The notes below the pieces were generated by a model. It was not told the DNA's origin. It saw nothing but the letters and a program-made list of their open reading frames with translations, and did no database searches. DNA of 64,000 bases from Frankiales bacterium (GTDB lineage Bacteria; Actinomycetota; Actinomycetes; S36-B12; CAIYMF01): NCBI GenBank assembly GCA_016125335.1, contig WGLY01000004.1:82677-146676 (forward strand), written 5' to 3'. Made by a program: the position numbers and the translations under genes. Every line of letters begins with the position of its first letter. Position 1 is the stretch's first letter. Shown piece by piece: positions 55,184 through 63,558 of the stretch.

Positions 55184-55777
55184 TCAGCGCGCGAGAGCGG
55201 CCTTCTGCTCCTTCTTGAACGCTCGGACGGCCGAAAGGCTTCCCGAGTCGACCACGTCCGCGACGGAGCGGGTGGAACCGGCCTCGCCGTAGGCACCGGC
55301 GGCCTCGCGCCAGCCCCGCGGCCGGACGCCGAGCTGCTTGCCGAGCAGCGCGAGCAGGATGCGCGACTTCTGGTCGCCGTAACCCGGGATCGCCACCAGC
55401 CGCTCGTAGAGCGCCTGGCCGGTCGGCACCGCGCGCCAGATGGCCGAGGCGTCGCCGGCGTACTCCACGACGACGTGCCGGGCCACGCCCTGGATCCGGC
55501 CGGCCATCGAGCCGGGGAACCGGTGCACCGCCGGCGGGGTGGCGACCAGCGCCGCGAACGCCTCGGGGTCGTACGCGGCGATCGCCGCGACGTCGAGCCG
55601 CTGCGGCGTCCCCATCCGCTGCGCGAGCTTCCACGGGCCGAGGAAGGCGCGCTCCATCGGCATCTGCTGGTCGAGCAGCATGCCGATCAGCAGGGCGAAC
55701 GGGTCGCGGGACAGCAGCGCGTCACCGTCGGGGTCGAAGCACAGCCGCAGGGACGGCTGCGAGGCGGTGTTCGTCAC
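55184..55777 (-). CDS. HhH-GPD base-excision-repair-type protein
   Basis: A 197-aa protein related to helix-hairpin-helix-GPD DNA glycosylases: PFALLIGMLLDQQMPMERAFLGP at the start and LVAIPGYGDQKSRILLALLGKQ as the HhH motif. The catalytic Asp position after the hairpin is not clear. It matches a short uncharacterised actinobacterial group (TIGR03252-like). GTG at 55777 chosen. Confidence 0.85.
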   Translation of the reverse strand: MTNTASQPSLRLCFDPDGDALLSRDPFALLIGMLLDQQMPMERAFLGPWKLAQRMGTPQRLDVAAIAAYDPEAFAALVATPPAVHRFPGSMAGRIQGVARHVVVEYAGDASAIWRAVPTGQALYERLVAIPGYGDQKSRILLALLGKQLGVRPRGWREAAGAYGEAGSTRSVADVVDSGSLSAVRAFKKEQKAALAR

Positions 55778-55850
55778 GTCGTCACGGTAGCGCCGAGCCA
55801 CGGCGCGCGCCCACACCCGGTGTCCGGGTGGGACGCGGGGAGCGGACGGC

Positions 55851-56261
55851 TCAGGCCTTGACCGCGAGCACCGGGCAGGAGGCCTCGAGCAGCACCTGCT
55901 GGGCGTTGCTGCCCAGGATGAGCTTGCCCACGGGGCTGCGCTTGCGCAGGCCGATCACGATGAGGTCGGCGTCGACCTCCTCGGCGACGGCGACGAGGTC
56001 GTCGGCCGGGTCCACGCCGCGGACGAGCTGGCGCACCTCGTGGTCGATCGAGGTCTCGTGCAGGAGCTGGTGCACCTCGTCGAGGTTCTCGTCGAGCTCG
56101 ACGGCGGTGTCGCGGTCGAGGCTCGCCCCGCCGCGGTGGGAGTTGATGACGATGAGCCGCGCTCCGCGCTGCTCCGCCTCGGCGATGGCGCGGTCGAGCG
56201 CGGCCCGTCCCTCCGGGGTCTCGACGTAACCGACGACGATCGGGCTGCCGATCTCTCCCAT
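55851..56261 (-). CDS. Universal stress protein (UspA family)
   Basis: A 136-aa single-domain USP. IVVGYVETPEGRAALDRAI at the start and the ATP-binding end GLRKRSPVGKLILGSNAQQVLLEASCPVLAV (residues 104-134) with the G-2x-G-9x-G(S) pattern. Two ATGs are adjacent; the inner one (56261) has better spacing from GGAGGAGGA. Binds ATP and is usually induced by stress or stationary phase. Confidence 0.92.
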   Translation of the reverse strand: MGEIGSPIVVGYVETPEGRAALDRAIAEAEQRGARLIVINSHRGGASLDRDTAVELDENLDEVHQLLHETSIDHEVRQLVRGVDPADDLVAVAEEVDADLIVIGLRKRSPVGKLILGSNAQQVLLEASCPVLAVKA

Positions 56262-56370
56262 CATTCCTCCTCCGCGGACTCCGGACCGTCCCGTCCGCTC
56301 GGCCGAACCTAGCGCCTCGCACCCCGGGGTGGAGGCTCAAGACGCGCGGAGGGGTGCCGACACCTCCCCG

Positions 56371-57153
56371 GTGACCCACGCCCTCCCTCGCCCCGGCGAG
56401 GCTCTCTCCGCCGACCTGGACCGCACCCGGCGCACGCGCGAGATGGTGGAGCGGCTCATCGCCGAGCCGGCGCTGCTCGGTCCGGACTTCGCCCCGATCC
56501 GCCGGCTGGACGCCGCACCCGGGGACGCCGCGGGCCTGCTCGGCTGGAAGGCGACCGGTCGCGGTGCCCCCGGCACGGTCATCGCCGACACGCTCTCGCT
56601 GCTGGCGCAGGCCGCCGAGCTCGGGCTGGTCGAACGGCTCGACTGGGCCTTCCGCGCCCACACGTTCGACGTGGCCCTCGACTCCGGCCTGACCGGGGAG
56701 CTGCACCTCACGCCCGAGCCGGACACGTTCGGGTCCCCGTGCCCGCCCCGGCTGGCCGTGCCGGTGCTGCGCGGCCGCCGCGCGCTCACCGTGTGCGCCG
56801 AGCTGCACGCGGACTCCTTCGACGACGAGGCGCGGATGCTCGCGGCCGTCGACGAGATGCACGGGTGGGGCTGGCACATGGTGTACGCCGACCTCCTCGG
56901 CACGACCGCCCTGGCCGCTGCGCAGCGGCTCGCCGCGCGGATCCGGCCCGCGTACGTGCAGGTGGACCTGTCCATGCCCGGCCGCGCGCAGGACCCGGCG
57001 CTGCCCGGCTGGCTCGAGCTCGCCGCAGGCGTCGGCGCGTCGGTGCTGGCACTGGGGGTCGACTCGGACCGGGCCCGAGAGGCGGCCCGGTCCCTCGGCG
57101 CGGTGTACGGCCGGGGCGCCCTGCTGGGCGCGCCGGTGCCCCGCCCTCGCTGA
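56371..57153 (+). CDS. Degenerate EAL-like domain protein
   Basis: About 260 aa. The C-terminal half follows the pattern of an EAL domain (LHLTPEPDTFG, LTVCAELHADSFDDE, WHMVYADLLGTTALAAAQRL, RPAYVQVDLSM), but the EAL catalytic glutamate and metal-binding residues are not in place; the key position reads CAELHA. It is therefore probably a c-di-GMP receptor or unrelated TIM-barrel protein rather than a phosphodiesterase. An in-frame GTG at 56329 is an alternative start. The N-terminal 100 residues are unassigned. Confidence 0.6.
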   Translation: MTHALPRPGEALSADLDRTRRTREMVERLIAEPALLGPDFAPIRRLDAAPGDAAGLLGWKATGRGAPGTVIADTLSLLAQAAELGLVERLDWAFRAHTFDVALDSGLTGELHLTPEPDTFGSPCPPRLAVPVLRGRRALTVCAELHADSFDDEARMLAAVDEMHGWGWHMVYADLLGTTALAAAQRLAARIRPAYVQVDLSMPGRAQDPALPGWLELAAGVGASVLALGVDSDRAREAARSLGAVYGRGALLGAPVPRPR

Positions 57154-57195
57154 CCGATTCGGCCCCGGGCGTCCTGCTCGCGCCGCCGCCAGGCC

Positions 57196-58212
57196 TCAGC
57201 CGACGAGGCGCGCCCGCGCGGCGCGGACCACGACGTCGACCCGCGCGGACTGCGCGAGCGCGGGCCCGGGCACGACGAACGGCCCCAGGCCCTCCACCGT
57301 GTACTGGGCGCGCCACACCGCGAGCACGGTGGCCGGCCACGTGCCCGCCCTCCGGTACGTGTGGCTCACCGAGAGGTCGGGCCAGGCGCCGCCGGGCTGC
57401 ACCGTCAGCTCGCCGGCGCCGTCGCCGTAGTCCCACTGCCAGGTGACCCGCGAGTCCAGGCGGACGGCGAGGCCGAGCACGGACAGGTCGGCGCCGCGCA
57501 GCCCGGCGGCCGGCTGGCCGGTGCGGAACACGGCCGGGAGCCCCACCAGCGCGCCCGCCGCGGGCTGCACCGCGGCACGCAGCGGGGGCAGCAGCGCGAC
57601 CGCGCGGTCGCGCACCGCGGTGCCGACGTCGGTGACCGTGCGGGGCGGCTGGTCGCCCTGGCAGGTCTCCCCCACGACCTCCCAGGGACCGCCCACGCGC
57701 GAGAGCCACACCCGCACGGCCACGGTGCCGACGGGGCAGCCCAGCGCCAGCGACCGGCAGCGCCCGGCGGCGAGGTCGGCCTTGGTGCACAGCACGGACA
57801 CACGCCACTGGCAGTCGCCGCAGGCCGCCGCGCCGGCCCTGGCCGCGTCGCCGCCCTGCCAGTGCCGGGCCGGGATGACCAGGCCGCCGGTGCCGGTGTA
57901 GAGGTCGCGCGAGGGGTCCGGGGACACGACGACACCGGCGGGGACGCCGGTCGGCACCCCCGCCACGGCCGCGGACACCGGTGCCGACGGTGCGGCGACG
58001 GCCGGGCCGGCAGCGAGCGCGCCGCTCACCAGACCCAGCAGGGTGACCAGGGCCAGCAGGGCCGGCACGGGGGACGCGGCGCGGGGTCGGGGCACCGGCG
58101 GAGGGTAGGCAGCGGGTCGCGCCTGCGGCCAGGGACCGTGAGCCGCTGTGGAGGAAGGGTCACCCACAGGCCTCGCGCCCGTCCCCGTCGTCTCGGTCGC
58201 CCCAGGCGTCAC
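57196..58212 (-). CDS. Secreted protein with PKD-like C-terminal domain
   Basis: Up to 338 aa. A hydrophobic export segment (VPALLALVTLLGLVSGALAAGPAVA) starts about 48 residues in, so the real start may be a later GTG (for example 58095). Four Cys near ACGDCQWRVSVLC and RCRSLALGC suggest disulphides. The last 90 residues look like a PKD fold (VTWQWDYGDG, VSHTYRRAGTWPATV). Starts 3 bp after the DUF4192 stop. Extracellular role unknown. Confidence 0.7.
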   Translation of the reverse strand: MTPGATETTGTGARPVGDPSSTAAHGPWPQARPAAYPPPVPRPRAASPVPALLALVTLLGLVSGALAAGPAVAAPSAPVSAAVAGVPTGVPAGVVVSPDPSRDLYTGTGGLVIPARHWQGGDAARAGAAACGDCQWRVSVLCTKADLAAGRCRSLALGCPVGTVAVRVWLSRVGGPWEVVGETCQGDQPPRTVTDVGTAVRDRAVALLPPLRAAVQPAAGALVGLPAVFRTGQPAAGLRGADLSVLGLAVRLDSRVTWQWDYGDGAGELTVQPGGAWPDLSVSHTYRRAGTWPATVLAVWRAQYTVEGLGPFVVPGPALAQSARVDVVVRAARARLVG

Positions 58213-58215
58213 GCG

Positions 58216-59361
58216 TCACGACGCCCGGTCGTCGCCGGCGCGGTGCTCGGGGCCGCGCAGGATGTCGTCGAGGTCGAGGTCGGCCATCAACGCGACCCAG
58301 GCGTCCGGCGGGAGCCCGCGGTCGAGCGCGGCCATCACGAGGGTGGCGAGCGAGTGGTACGGGTCGACGGCGATCGCCGCCTCGAGGGCCACCCGCGCCG
58401 AGGCCCCGTCGCCGTCGACCCACGCGCACACCGCGAGCGCCGCGGCGACCCCGCAGCGGGCCGCCCGGGGCGCGCTGCGGACCGCCTCGGTGAGCACGCG
58501 CCGGGCCGGGGGAAGCAGGGCGCGCCGTGCGTCGCCGGTGACCACGTGCAGCAGCGCGTCGCGCAAGGGGATCTGCGCGCAGAGGCGGATCGCGTCGCCG
58601 GCCAGGCGGGCCAGCTCGGGGTCCTCGGAGGGACGCCCGCCCCACACGGCGAGGCCGGCGACCCACTCCCGGACCTCCTGCTTCACCGCCCCCGGGTGCG
58701 GAGGCTCCACCCGGGCGGCCCGCCGCACCAACCTGCGCATCGGGTCGCCGGGCTCCCGCGGGGTCAGGATCGCGGCCAGGGCGGAGCGCGACGGCAGCGG
58801 CGCGCTGCCGAGCGCGATGAGGGCCGTGCGCACCCGCAGCGACTCCCGGGTGTCGACGAGCCGGCCGCCTACCGGGCAGCAGGCGGGGTCCGCGCAGCTG
58901 TAGGAGCGGAGCCTGTCCCCCACGACGCAGATCGCCTCGGGCACCGCGAACCCGGCGTCGACGAGCAGCTCCGTCACCCCTGCGACCAGGTCGCGGTGGG
59001 GCAGGTCGCGCGGGACCGGGTCGCGCCACGGGTCGTCGGCCGGGTCCGGGTAGACGACGAGGAGCACGGCCCCGGCCTCCACCCTCCTCAGCGCCGCGAT
59101 GCACGGCTCCCACTGCACCTCCACCGAGGGAGGCGTCACGTCGTCGGAGCCGGCTCGGCGGCCACCGCCTGCTGCCTCGGCGGACGCGGCGGGCGACGGG
59201 GGCAGGTCGAGCCGCATCGTGACGGCCACGGTGCCCTCCTCGGTCCCGAGCCCGACCGCCACCAGCGAGCGGTCCGGGTGGAAGCCGACGAGGTGCGGCA
59301 CGAGGGCGGGCAGGGAGTCCGCGCCGCGGACCTGGAGGGCGGGCTTCTTCGCAGCGGTCAT
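58216..59361 (-). CDS. DUF4192-family protein
   Basis: A 381-aa protein. The start ALQVRGADSLPALVPHLVGFHPDRSLVAVGL is diagnostic of DUF4192. The second half is helical and Ala-rich (AGLAVWGGRPS, AALAVCAWVDGDGASARVALE). A four-Cys cluster near SCADPACCPVGG could bind metal. The family lies near the principal sigma gene in several actinobacteria. Function unknown. Confidence 0.88.
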   Translation of the reverse strand: MTAAKKPALQVRGADSLPALVPHLVGFHPDRSLVAVGLGTEEGTVAVTMRLDLPPSPAASAEAAGGGRRAGSDDVTPPSVEVQWEPCIAALRRVEAGAVLLVVYPDPADDPWRDPVPRDLPHRDLVAGVTELLVDAGFAVPEAICVVGDRLRSYSCADPACCPVGGRLVDTRESLRVRTALIALGSAPLPSRSALAAILTPREPGDPMRRLVRRAARVEPPHPGAVKQEVREWVAGLAVWGGRPSEDPELARLAGDAIRLCAQIPLRDALLHVVTGDARRALLPPARRVLTEAVRSAPRAARCGVAAALAVCAWVDGDGASARVALEAAIAVDPYHSLATLVMAALDRGLPPDAWVALMADLDLDDILRGPEHRAGDDRAS

Positions 59362-59496
59362 GCCCCGACGCTCGCCGCCACCGCCCCCGCCGGTGCGCGT
59401 CCGGCCGGTCCGGGTGGGGACGGCGCACCGGTGCGTCCGCGCCTGGGGACGCCGAGCCGTGCGGTCAGGACGCCGCGGGGCCCGGGAGCCGCGCGG

Positions 59497-59769
59497 TCAG
59501 GAGTAGTCGGCGGTGGCGATGGCCTCGACGGTCTGCTCGACCGTGTAGCCCTCGGAGCCGACGATCTTGGGGACGAACCCGACAAGGACGCCGTCGGCCA
59601 TCACCTGCGCCTCGAGGCCGGCCGCGCCGTCGACGTCCCACAGGGCCTCGCGACCGTCCGGGAGCACCACACGGACGCCGAAGCGGCCGACGCCGCCGCG
59701 GTAGACGTGGGCGAACACGCGACGCGCCTGGAGCCCCTCGACGACGAGCTCCGCCTCGGCCTGCTGCAT
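59497..59769 (-). CDS. Small conserved-type protein, unknown
   Basis: A 90-aa soluble protein with an alternating beta pattern (EAELVVEGLQARRVFAHVY, FGVRVVLPDGREALWDVDG) and a C-terminal helix (VEQTVEAIATADY). No Shine-Dalgarno is obvious. No family recognised, though it has the codon use of a real gene. Confidence 0.65.
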   Translation of the reverse strand: MQQAEAELVVEGLQARRVFAHVYRGGVGRFGVRVVLPDGREALWDVDGAAGLEAQVMADGVLVGFVPKIVGSEGYTVEQTVEAIATADYS

Positions 59770-59828
59770 GGGGCGAGTATGCCGGGGCGTCCTCGGCGAG
59801 GAGCGGGCGGGCGCCCGCCCTGCCCCGG

Positions 59829-60338
59829 TCAGGTGAGGCCCACCACCGCCCGGCGGGCCTGGAGCACGTGCGCGGCGAGGTGGTCGTTGGCGTGCGCGAC
59901 CCATCCGGCGACGTCGGTCTCCCCGCGCTGGGGGTGCACCGCCGTGCGCCGCCACCTCTCGACGGGCACCGACGCGAGCAGCCTGATGTTGATGTTGCGC
60001 AGGGCGAGCACGAGGGTGAGCGCGTCGGCGGCCGGCCGGGCGTCGTAGCCCAGGCTCTCGGCGTAGGCGGTCTCGTCCCACTCCGGCCACGCGGGCCGGT
60101 CGGCCGCCAGCAGCTCGCGCAGGCGCACCGAGTCGTGCAGCTCGGCGTCCGCGAGGTGGTGCACGATCTCGGCCACGGACCACGCGTCGGGAGCCGGCCG
60201 CCGGTCGAGCAGCGACCCGTCGCCCGCGCTGGCGTCGGCGAACACGGCGGCGAGCTCGTCGAGCCGGTCGGTGTACGCCGCGAGCGCCTCGATCCGGCCG
60301 TCGTCGGCGAACATCGTCACGGACGTCTCGTCGCTCAT
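59829..60338 (-). CDS. DinB-family (four-helix) metalloprotein
   Basis: A 169-aa protein. The DinB pattern is seen as APDAWSVAEIVHHLADAELHDSVRL (first metal His) and GWVAHANDHLAAHVLQAR (second and third His). Members include thiol-dependent enzymes and stress-induced proteins. Substrate unknown. Confidence 0.85.
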   Translation of the reverse strand: MSDETSVTMFADDGRIEALAAYTDRLDELAAVFADASAGDGSLLDRRPAPDAWSVAEIVHHLADAELHDSVRLRELLAADRPAWPEWDETAYAESLGYDARPAADALTLVLALRNINIRLLASVPVERWRRTAVHPQRGETDVAGWVAHANDHLAAHVLQARRAVVGLT

Positions 60339-60409
60339 GGCGCGACCCTAGCGACGCTCGGGGGCCACCCGTGCTGGCACGCGCACCCCGGGGACCGTAC
60401 GGTGCGGGC

Positions 60410-61168
60410 ATGGCCGAGCCCGTCTACGCACCCGTCATCGTCGCGGCGAAGGGCATGTTCCGGGCGCTCGACCTGCGCATCGAGATCGCCGGGGCCGAGA
60501 ACGTGCCGCGCACCGGCGGCGCGGTCATCGCGTCCAACCACATCGGGTACCTCGACTTCATCTTCGCCGGCCTCGGGGCCAACCCGGCCGGCCGCTACGT
60601 GCGGTTCATGGCGAAGGACTCGATCTGGAAGAACCCCGTGGCCGGCCCCCTGATGCGGGGCATGCGCCACATCCCGGTCGACCGCGAGGCCGGGGCCGAG
60701 TCGTTCCGCGTGGCGCTCGAGGCGCTGCGGCGCGGCGAGGTCGTGGGCATCTTCCCGGAGGCGACCATCTCGCGGTCCTTCGAGCTCAAGGACTTCAAGA
60801 GCGGCGCGCCCCGCCTCGCGATGGACGCCGGGGTGCCGCTGATCCCGGTGGTGCTCTGGGGCACGCAACGGCTGATGACGAAGGGCCGGCCGCGCGACTT
60901 CTCGCGCGGCAAGGCGCTCTCGATCACGGTGGGCACACCGATCGAGGTGCCGCCCGGCGCCGACCTCGAGGCCGTCAACGAGGACCTGCACGACACGATG
61001 GCCGAGATGCTCGACGCCGCCGTCGCCCGCTACCCGCAGCGCCCCACGGGACCTGACGACACGTGGTGGATGCCGGCCCGCCTCGGCGGCACGGCGCCCA
61101 CGCTGCAGGAGGCGACCCGGATGGACCGGCTCGAGGCGCTGGAGCGCGCGAAGCGCAAGGCCACCTGA
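60410..61168 (+). CDS. 1-acyl-sn-glycerol-3-phosphate acyltransferase family (PlsC-like)
   Basis: A 252-aa acyltransferase. Motif I is NHIGYLD (NHxxxxD variant), motif II around IPVDREAG, motif III FPEATIS and motif IV IPVVLWGTQ. It should acylate lysophosphatidic acid or a related lipid at the membrane. ATG at 60410 begins MAEPVYAPVIVAAKGMF; the longer frame from 60371 lacks support. Confidence 0.9.
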   Translation: MAEPVYAPVIVAAKGMFRALDLRIEIAGAENVPRTGGAVIASNHIGYLDFIFAGLGANPAGRYVRFMAKDSIWKNPVAGPLMRGMRHIPVDREAGAESFRVALEALRRGEVVGIFPEATISRSFELKDFKSGAPRLAMDAGVPLIPVVLWGTQRLMTKGRPRDFSRGKALSITVGTPIEVPPGADLEAVNEDLHDTMAEMLDAAVARYPQRPTGPDDTWWMPARLGGTAPTLQEATRMDRLEALERAKRKAT

Positions 61169-61264
61169 ACGCGACGCCGGGGCCAGGCGGTCCCGGGGCC
61201 CGCGACCGGGCGTCGGACCGACCCCCCTGCCGGGGCGGATCCCGGGGTGGGACACCATACGGAC

Positions 61265-61906
61265 ATGCGACTGGACCACGTCTCGTACGCCGTCAGCAGC
61301 AACGAGCTCGTCGACACGGTGCAGCGTCTCGGCCAGCAGCTCGGGGGATCCTTCGTCGACGGCGGGCGCCACCCGCGGTTCGGCACGCAGAACTTCGTGC
61401 TCCCCATCGAGGGCGGCACCTACGTCGAGGTCGTCGCCGCCCTCGACCACCCAGCAGCCGACAAGATGCCGTTCGGCCAGGCCGTGAAGGCCCGCGCCGA
61501 GGCGGGCGGCGGCTGGATGAGCTGGGCGGTCTCGGTCCCCGACATCGCCCCCTTCGAGTCGCGGCTCGGCCGAGCCGCCACCGACGGGCACCGGGTGCGC
61601 CCCGACGGGTTCGACCTCACCTGGAAGCAGATCGGCGTCACCGACGTGATCGCCGACCCGTCGCTGCCGTTCTTCCTCCAGTGGACCAGCGACCCGGCCG
61701 AGCACCCCTCGCTGGCCGGCCCGGCCCACGTGTCCACGGTCGCCTGCGAGCTGGCCGGCGACCGCGACAAGATCCGCGCCTGGCTCGGCGGCGACGTGCA
61801 GTACCCGATCGACCGCACCGACATCCAGTGGGTCGAGGCCGACGAGCCCGGCCTGGTGGCCGTGCACTTCCGCACCGCCCACGGCGACGTCGTCCGCATC
61901 GACTGA
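61265..61906 (+). CDS. VOC-superfamily protein (glyoxalase-like)
   Basis: A 213-aa protein: MRLDHVSYAVSS starts the first half and IPFESRLG-like, DRTDIQWVEADEPGLVAVHF the second. It resembles the 'glyoxalase-like domain' group (Glyoxalase_3). His4 and a Glu in the TYVEVVAALDH strand are possible metal ligands. Not close to the catechol dioxygenases at the other end of the window. Confidence 0.82.
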   Translation: MRLDHVSYAVSSNELVDTVQRLGQQLGGSFVDGGRHPRFGTQNFVLPIEGGTYVEVVAALDHPAADKMPFGQAVKARAEAGGGWMSWAVSVPDIAPFESRLGRAATDGHRVRPDGFDLTWKQIGVTDVIADPSLPFFLQWTSDPAEHPSLAGPAHVSTVACELAGDRDKIRAWLGGDVQYPIDRTDIQWVEADEPGLVAVHFRTAHGDVVRID

Positions 61907-61922
61907 CGCCCTCGCCGCTGCG

Positions 61923-62492
61923 ATGACGGCGTGGGACGGCGCGGTCGTGCTGCGCACCGAGAGGCTCGTCGTGCGCCGCTGGCGCCTCGACGACCTGGAC
62001 GCGTGGGAGGCGTTCAACGCCGACCCCCTCGTCTACGGCGCACTGGGCGGTGCGCCGCTCCCCCGCGACGCGTGCGACGCGATGGCGGCGTGGCACAACG
62101 ACCTGCACGCCCACGAGGGCATCGGACTGCTCGCCCTCGAGCGGACCGCGGACGGCGCGTTCCTCGGCATGTGCGGTCTGCACCACCAGGAGACCTTCCC
62201 CGACGACGTCGAGATCGCCTGGCGGCTGGCCTCGGAGCACTGGGGCCACGGCTACGCGACCGAGGCGGCGACCTCGTGGCTCGACCACGCCTTCGGCCCG
62301 CTCGCTCTGGACCGCGTGCTGTCCCTCACCGACCGCGACAACGCGCGGAGCCTCGCGGTGATGCGGCGGCTCGGGATGAGCCACGTGGGCGACGCCGTGG
62401 TGCGCGACGGCGACGAGGTGTTCGACGCCCTCGTGCACGAGGTCACGGCGGCGTCCTGGCGTGTGGTGCGACAGGGCGGCCGGCGGGGCTGA
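61923..62492 (+). CDS. GNAT-family N-acetyltransferase (RimJ/RimL type)
   Basis: A 189-aa acetyltransferase. LRTERLVVRRWRLDDLDAWEAFNAD opens the fold, GMCGLHHQETFPDDVEIAWRLASEHWGHGYATEA contains the acetyl-CoA-binding loop, and TDRDNARSLAVMRRLGM is the last conserved motif. It starts 16 bp after the VOC gene. Confidence 0.9.
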   Translation: MTAWDGAVVLRTERLVVRRWRLDDLDAWEAFNADPLVYGALGGAPLPRDACDAMAAWHNDLHAHEGIGLLALERTADGAFLGMCGLHHQETFPDDVEIAWRLASEHWGHGYATEAATSWLDHAFGPLALDRVLSLTDRDNARSLAVMRRLGMSHVGDAVVRDGDEVFDALVHEVTAASWRVVRQGGRRG

Positions 62493-62534
62493 CACCCCCG
62501 GCCACGGTCGGTGGGCGTCCCTATCCTGACGCCC

Positions 62535-62822
62535 ATGGACCTGCGCTTCAGCGGCGAAGTCTGGTACTGGCGCGGGCCCGCGCCCTACCACTTCGTGACC
62601 GTCCCCGACGACGAGAGCGCGGCCATCGCCGACACCGCGGCGCGGGTCACCTACGGCTGGGGGATGATCCCGGTCGCCGGCCGCGTCGGCGGCACCGAGT
62701 GGACGACGTCGCTGTGGCCCAAGGACGGCGGCTACGTCCTCCCGCTCAAGGACGCCGTGCGCCGTGCGGAGGACCTCGAGCTCGGCGACGTCGTCGACAT
62801 CGCCCTGCACATCGACGTCTGA
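62535..62822 (+). CDS. DUF1905 protein
   Basis: A 95-aa beta-rich protein: MDLRFSGEVWYWRGPAPYHFVTVPDD and GGYVLPLKDAVRRAEDLELGDVV match DUF1905. ATG at 62535 chosen over an upstream in-frame start at 62511. Function unknown. Confidence 0.88.
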   Translation: MDLRFSGEVWYWRGPAPYHFVTVPDDESAAIADTAARVTYGWGMIPVAGRVGGTEWTTSLWPKDGGYVLPLKDAVRRAEDLELGDVVDIALHIDV

Positions 62823-62959
62823 GCTCCGCAGCAGCCACCGAGCGGGCGAGCAGCGCCGTGCGGCCGCCCTGCCCCTTCACACGGAATCGCGGGGCGTGTC
62901 GCCGATCCGCGGTGCCATGCTGATGCCGGCGCAGCGTCGGCGGTGCCGGAGGGGGTCCC

Positions 62960-63384
62960 ATGCGCGAGGTCGTCCGGACACTGCGCCTTCCCCGCTGGCA
63001 GCTGACCCTGCGGCTGGTCGCCATCGGCCTGCTGGTCGCGCTCGGCCTGAGCCTGGGGATCTTCTGGGGCTTCGTGCTGCCGCTCGGGCTCCTCGTCGCG
63101 TGGGGCGTGGTCTACGACTACACGCACAAGCCGCGCGGTGGATGGCACCCTGCCCCCATGGGCTCCTTCGCGGTGGTCAGCCACGTCGACCCGACGTTCC
63201 TCGTCAACGAGCGCGGCGACAGCGGCGTCGACCCCACAGGCCGCACCTACGGCGCCCCGACGCGGGTCCCGACCCCGGAGCAGCAGGCAGCGCTCGGCGG
63301 GTCCGGCTGGGAGTGTTCTGGGTCGCGGCCGAGCTGGTCGTGCTCGGCGGCCTGGTGCTGCTGCTCGTCGCCACCCGGGGCTGA
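62960..63384 (+). pseudogene. Membrane protein gene with an apparent frameshift
   Basis: GGAGGGGGTCCC precedes ATG 62960. The frame starts MREVVRTLRLPRWQLTLRLVAIG and encodes two membrane helices, a polar loop (FAVVSHVDPTFLVNERGDSG) and TPEQQAALGG. Near 63300 the sensible reading moves to another frame, RLGVFWVAAELVVLGGLVLLLVATRG, a third membrane helix ending at 63384. The original frame runs on into Cys/Ser-rich nonsense. Either a real one-base shift or a sequence error. Confidence 0.6.
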
Positions 63385-63558
63385 GACCGGTGTGCCGCTC
63401 GGCCCACCCAGCGGTGCCTGTCTGACCGGTGCTCACGTGGCCTCGGCTCCGCGACGGGCGACGGCACGTCGGCACGACGAGCCAGGGATCGGCCGTGCTG
63501 CGGCCGACGGGCCGACCTGTCGACCGGCCGCTCGAGACCCGCATCGGACACCGAAGGC

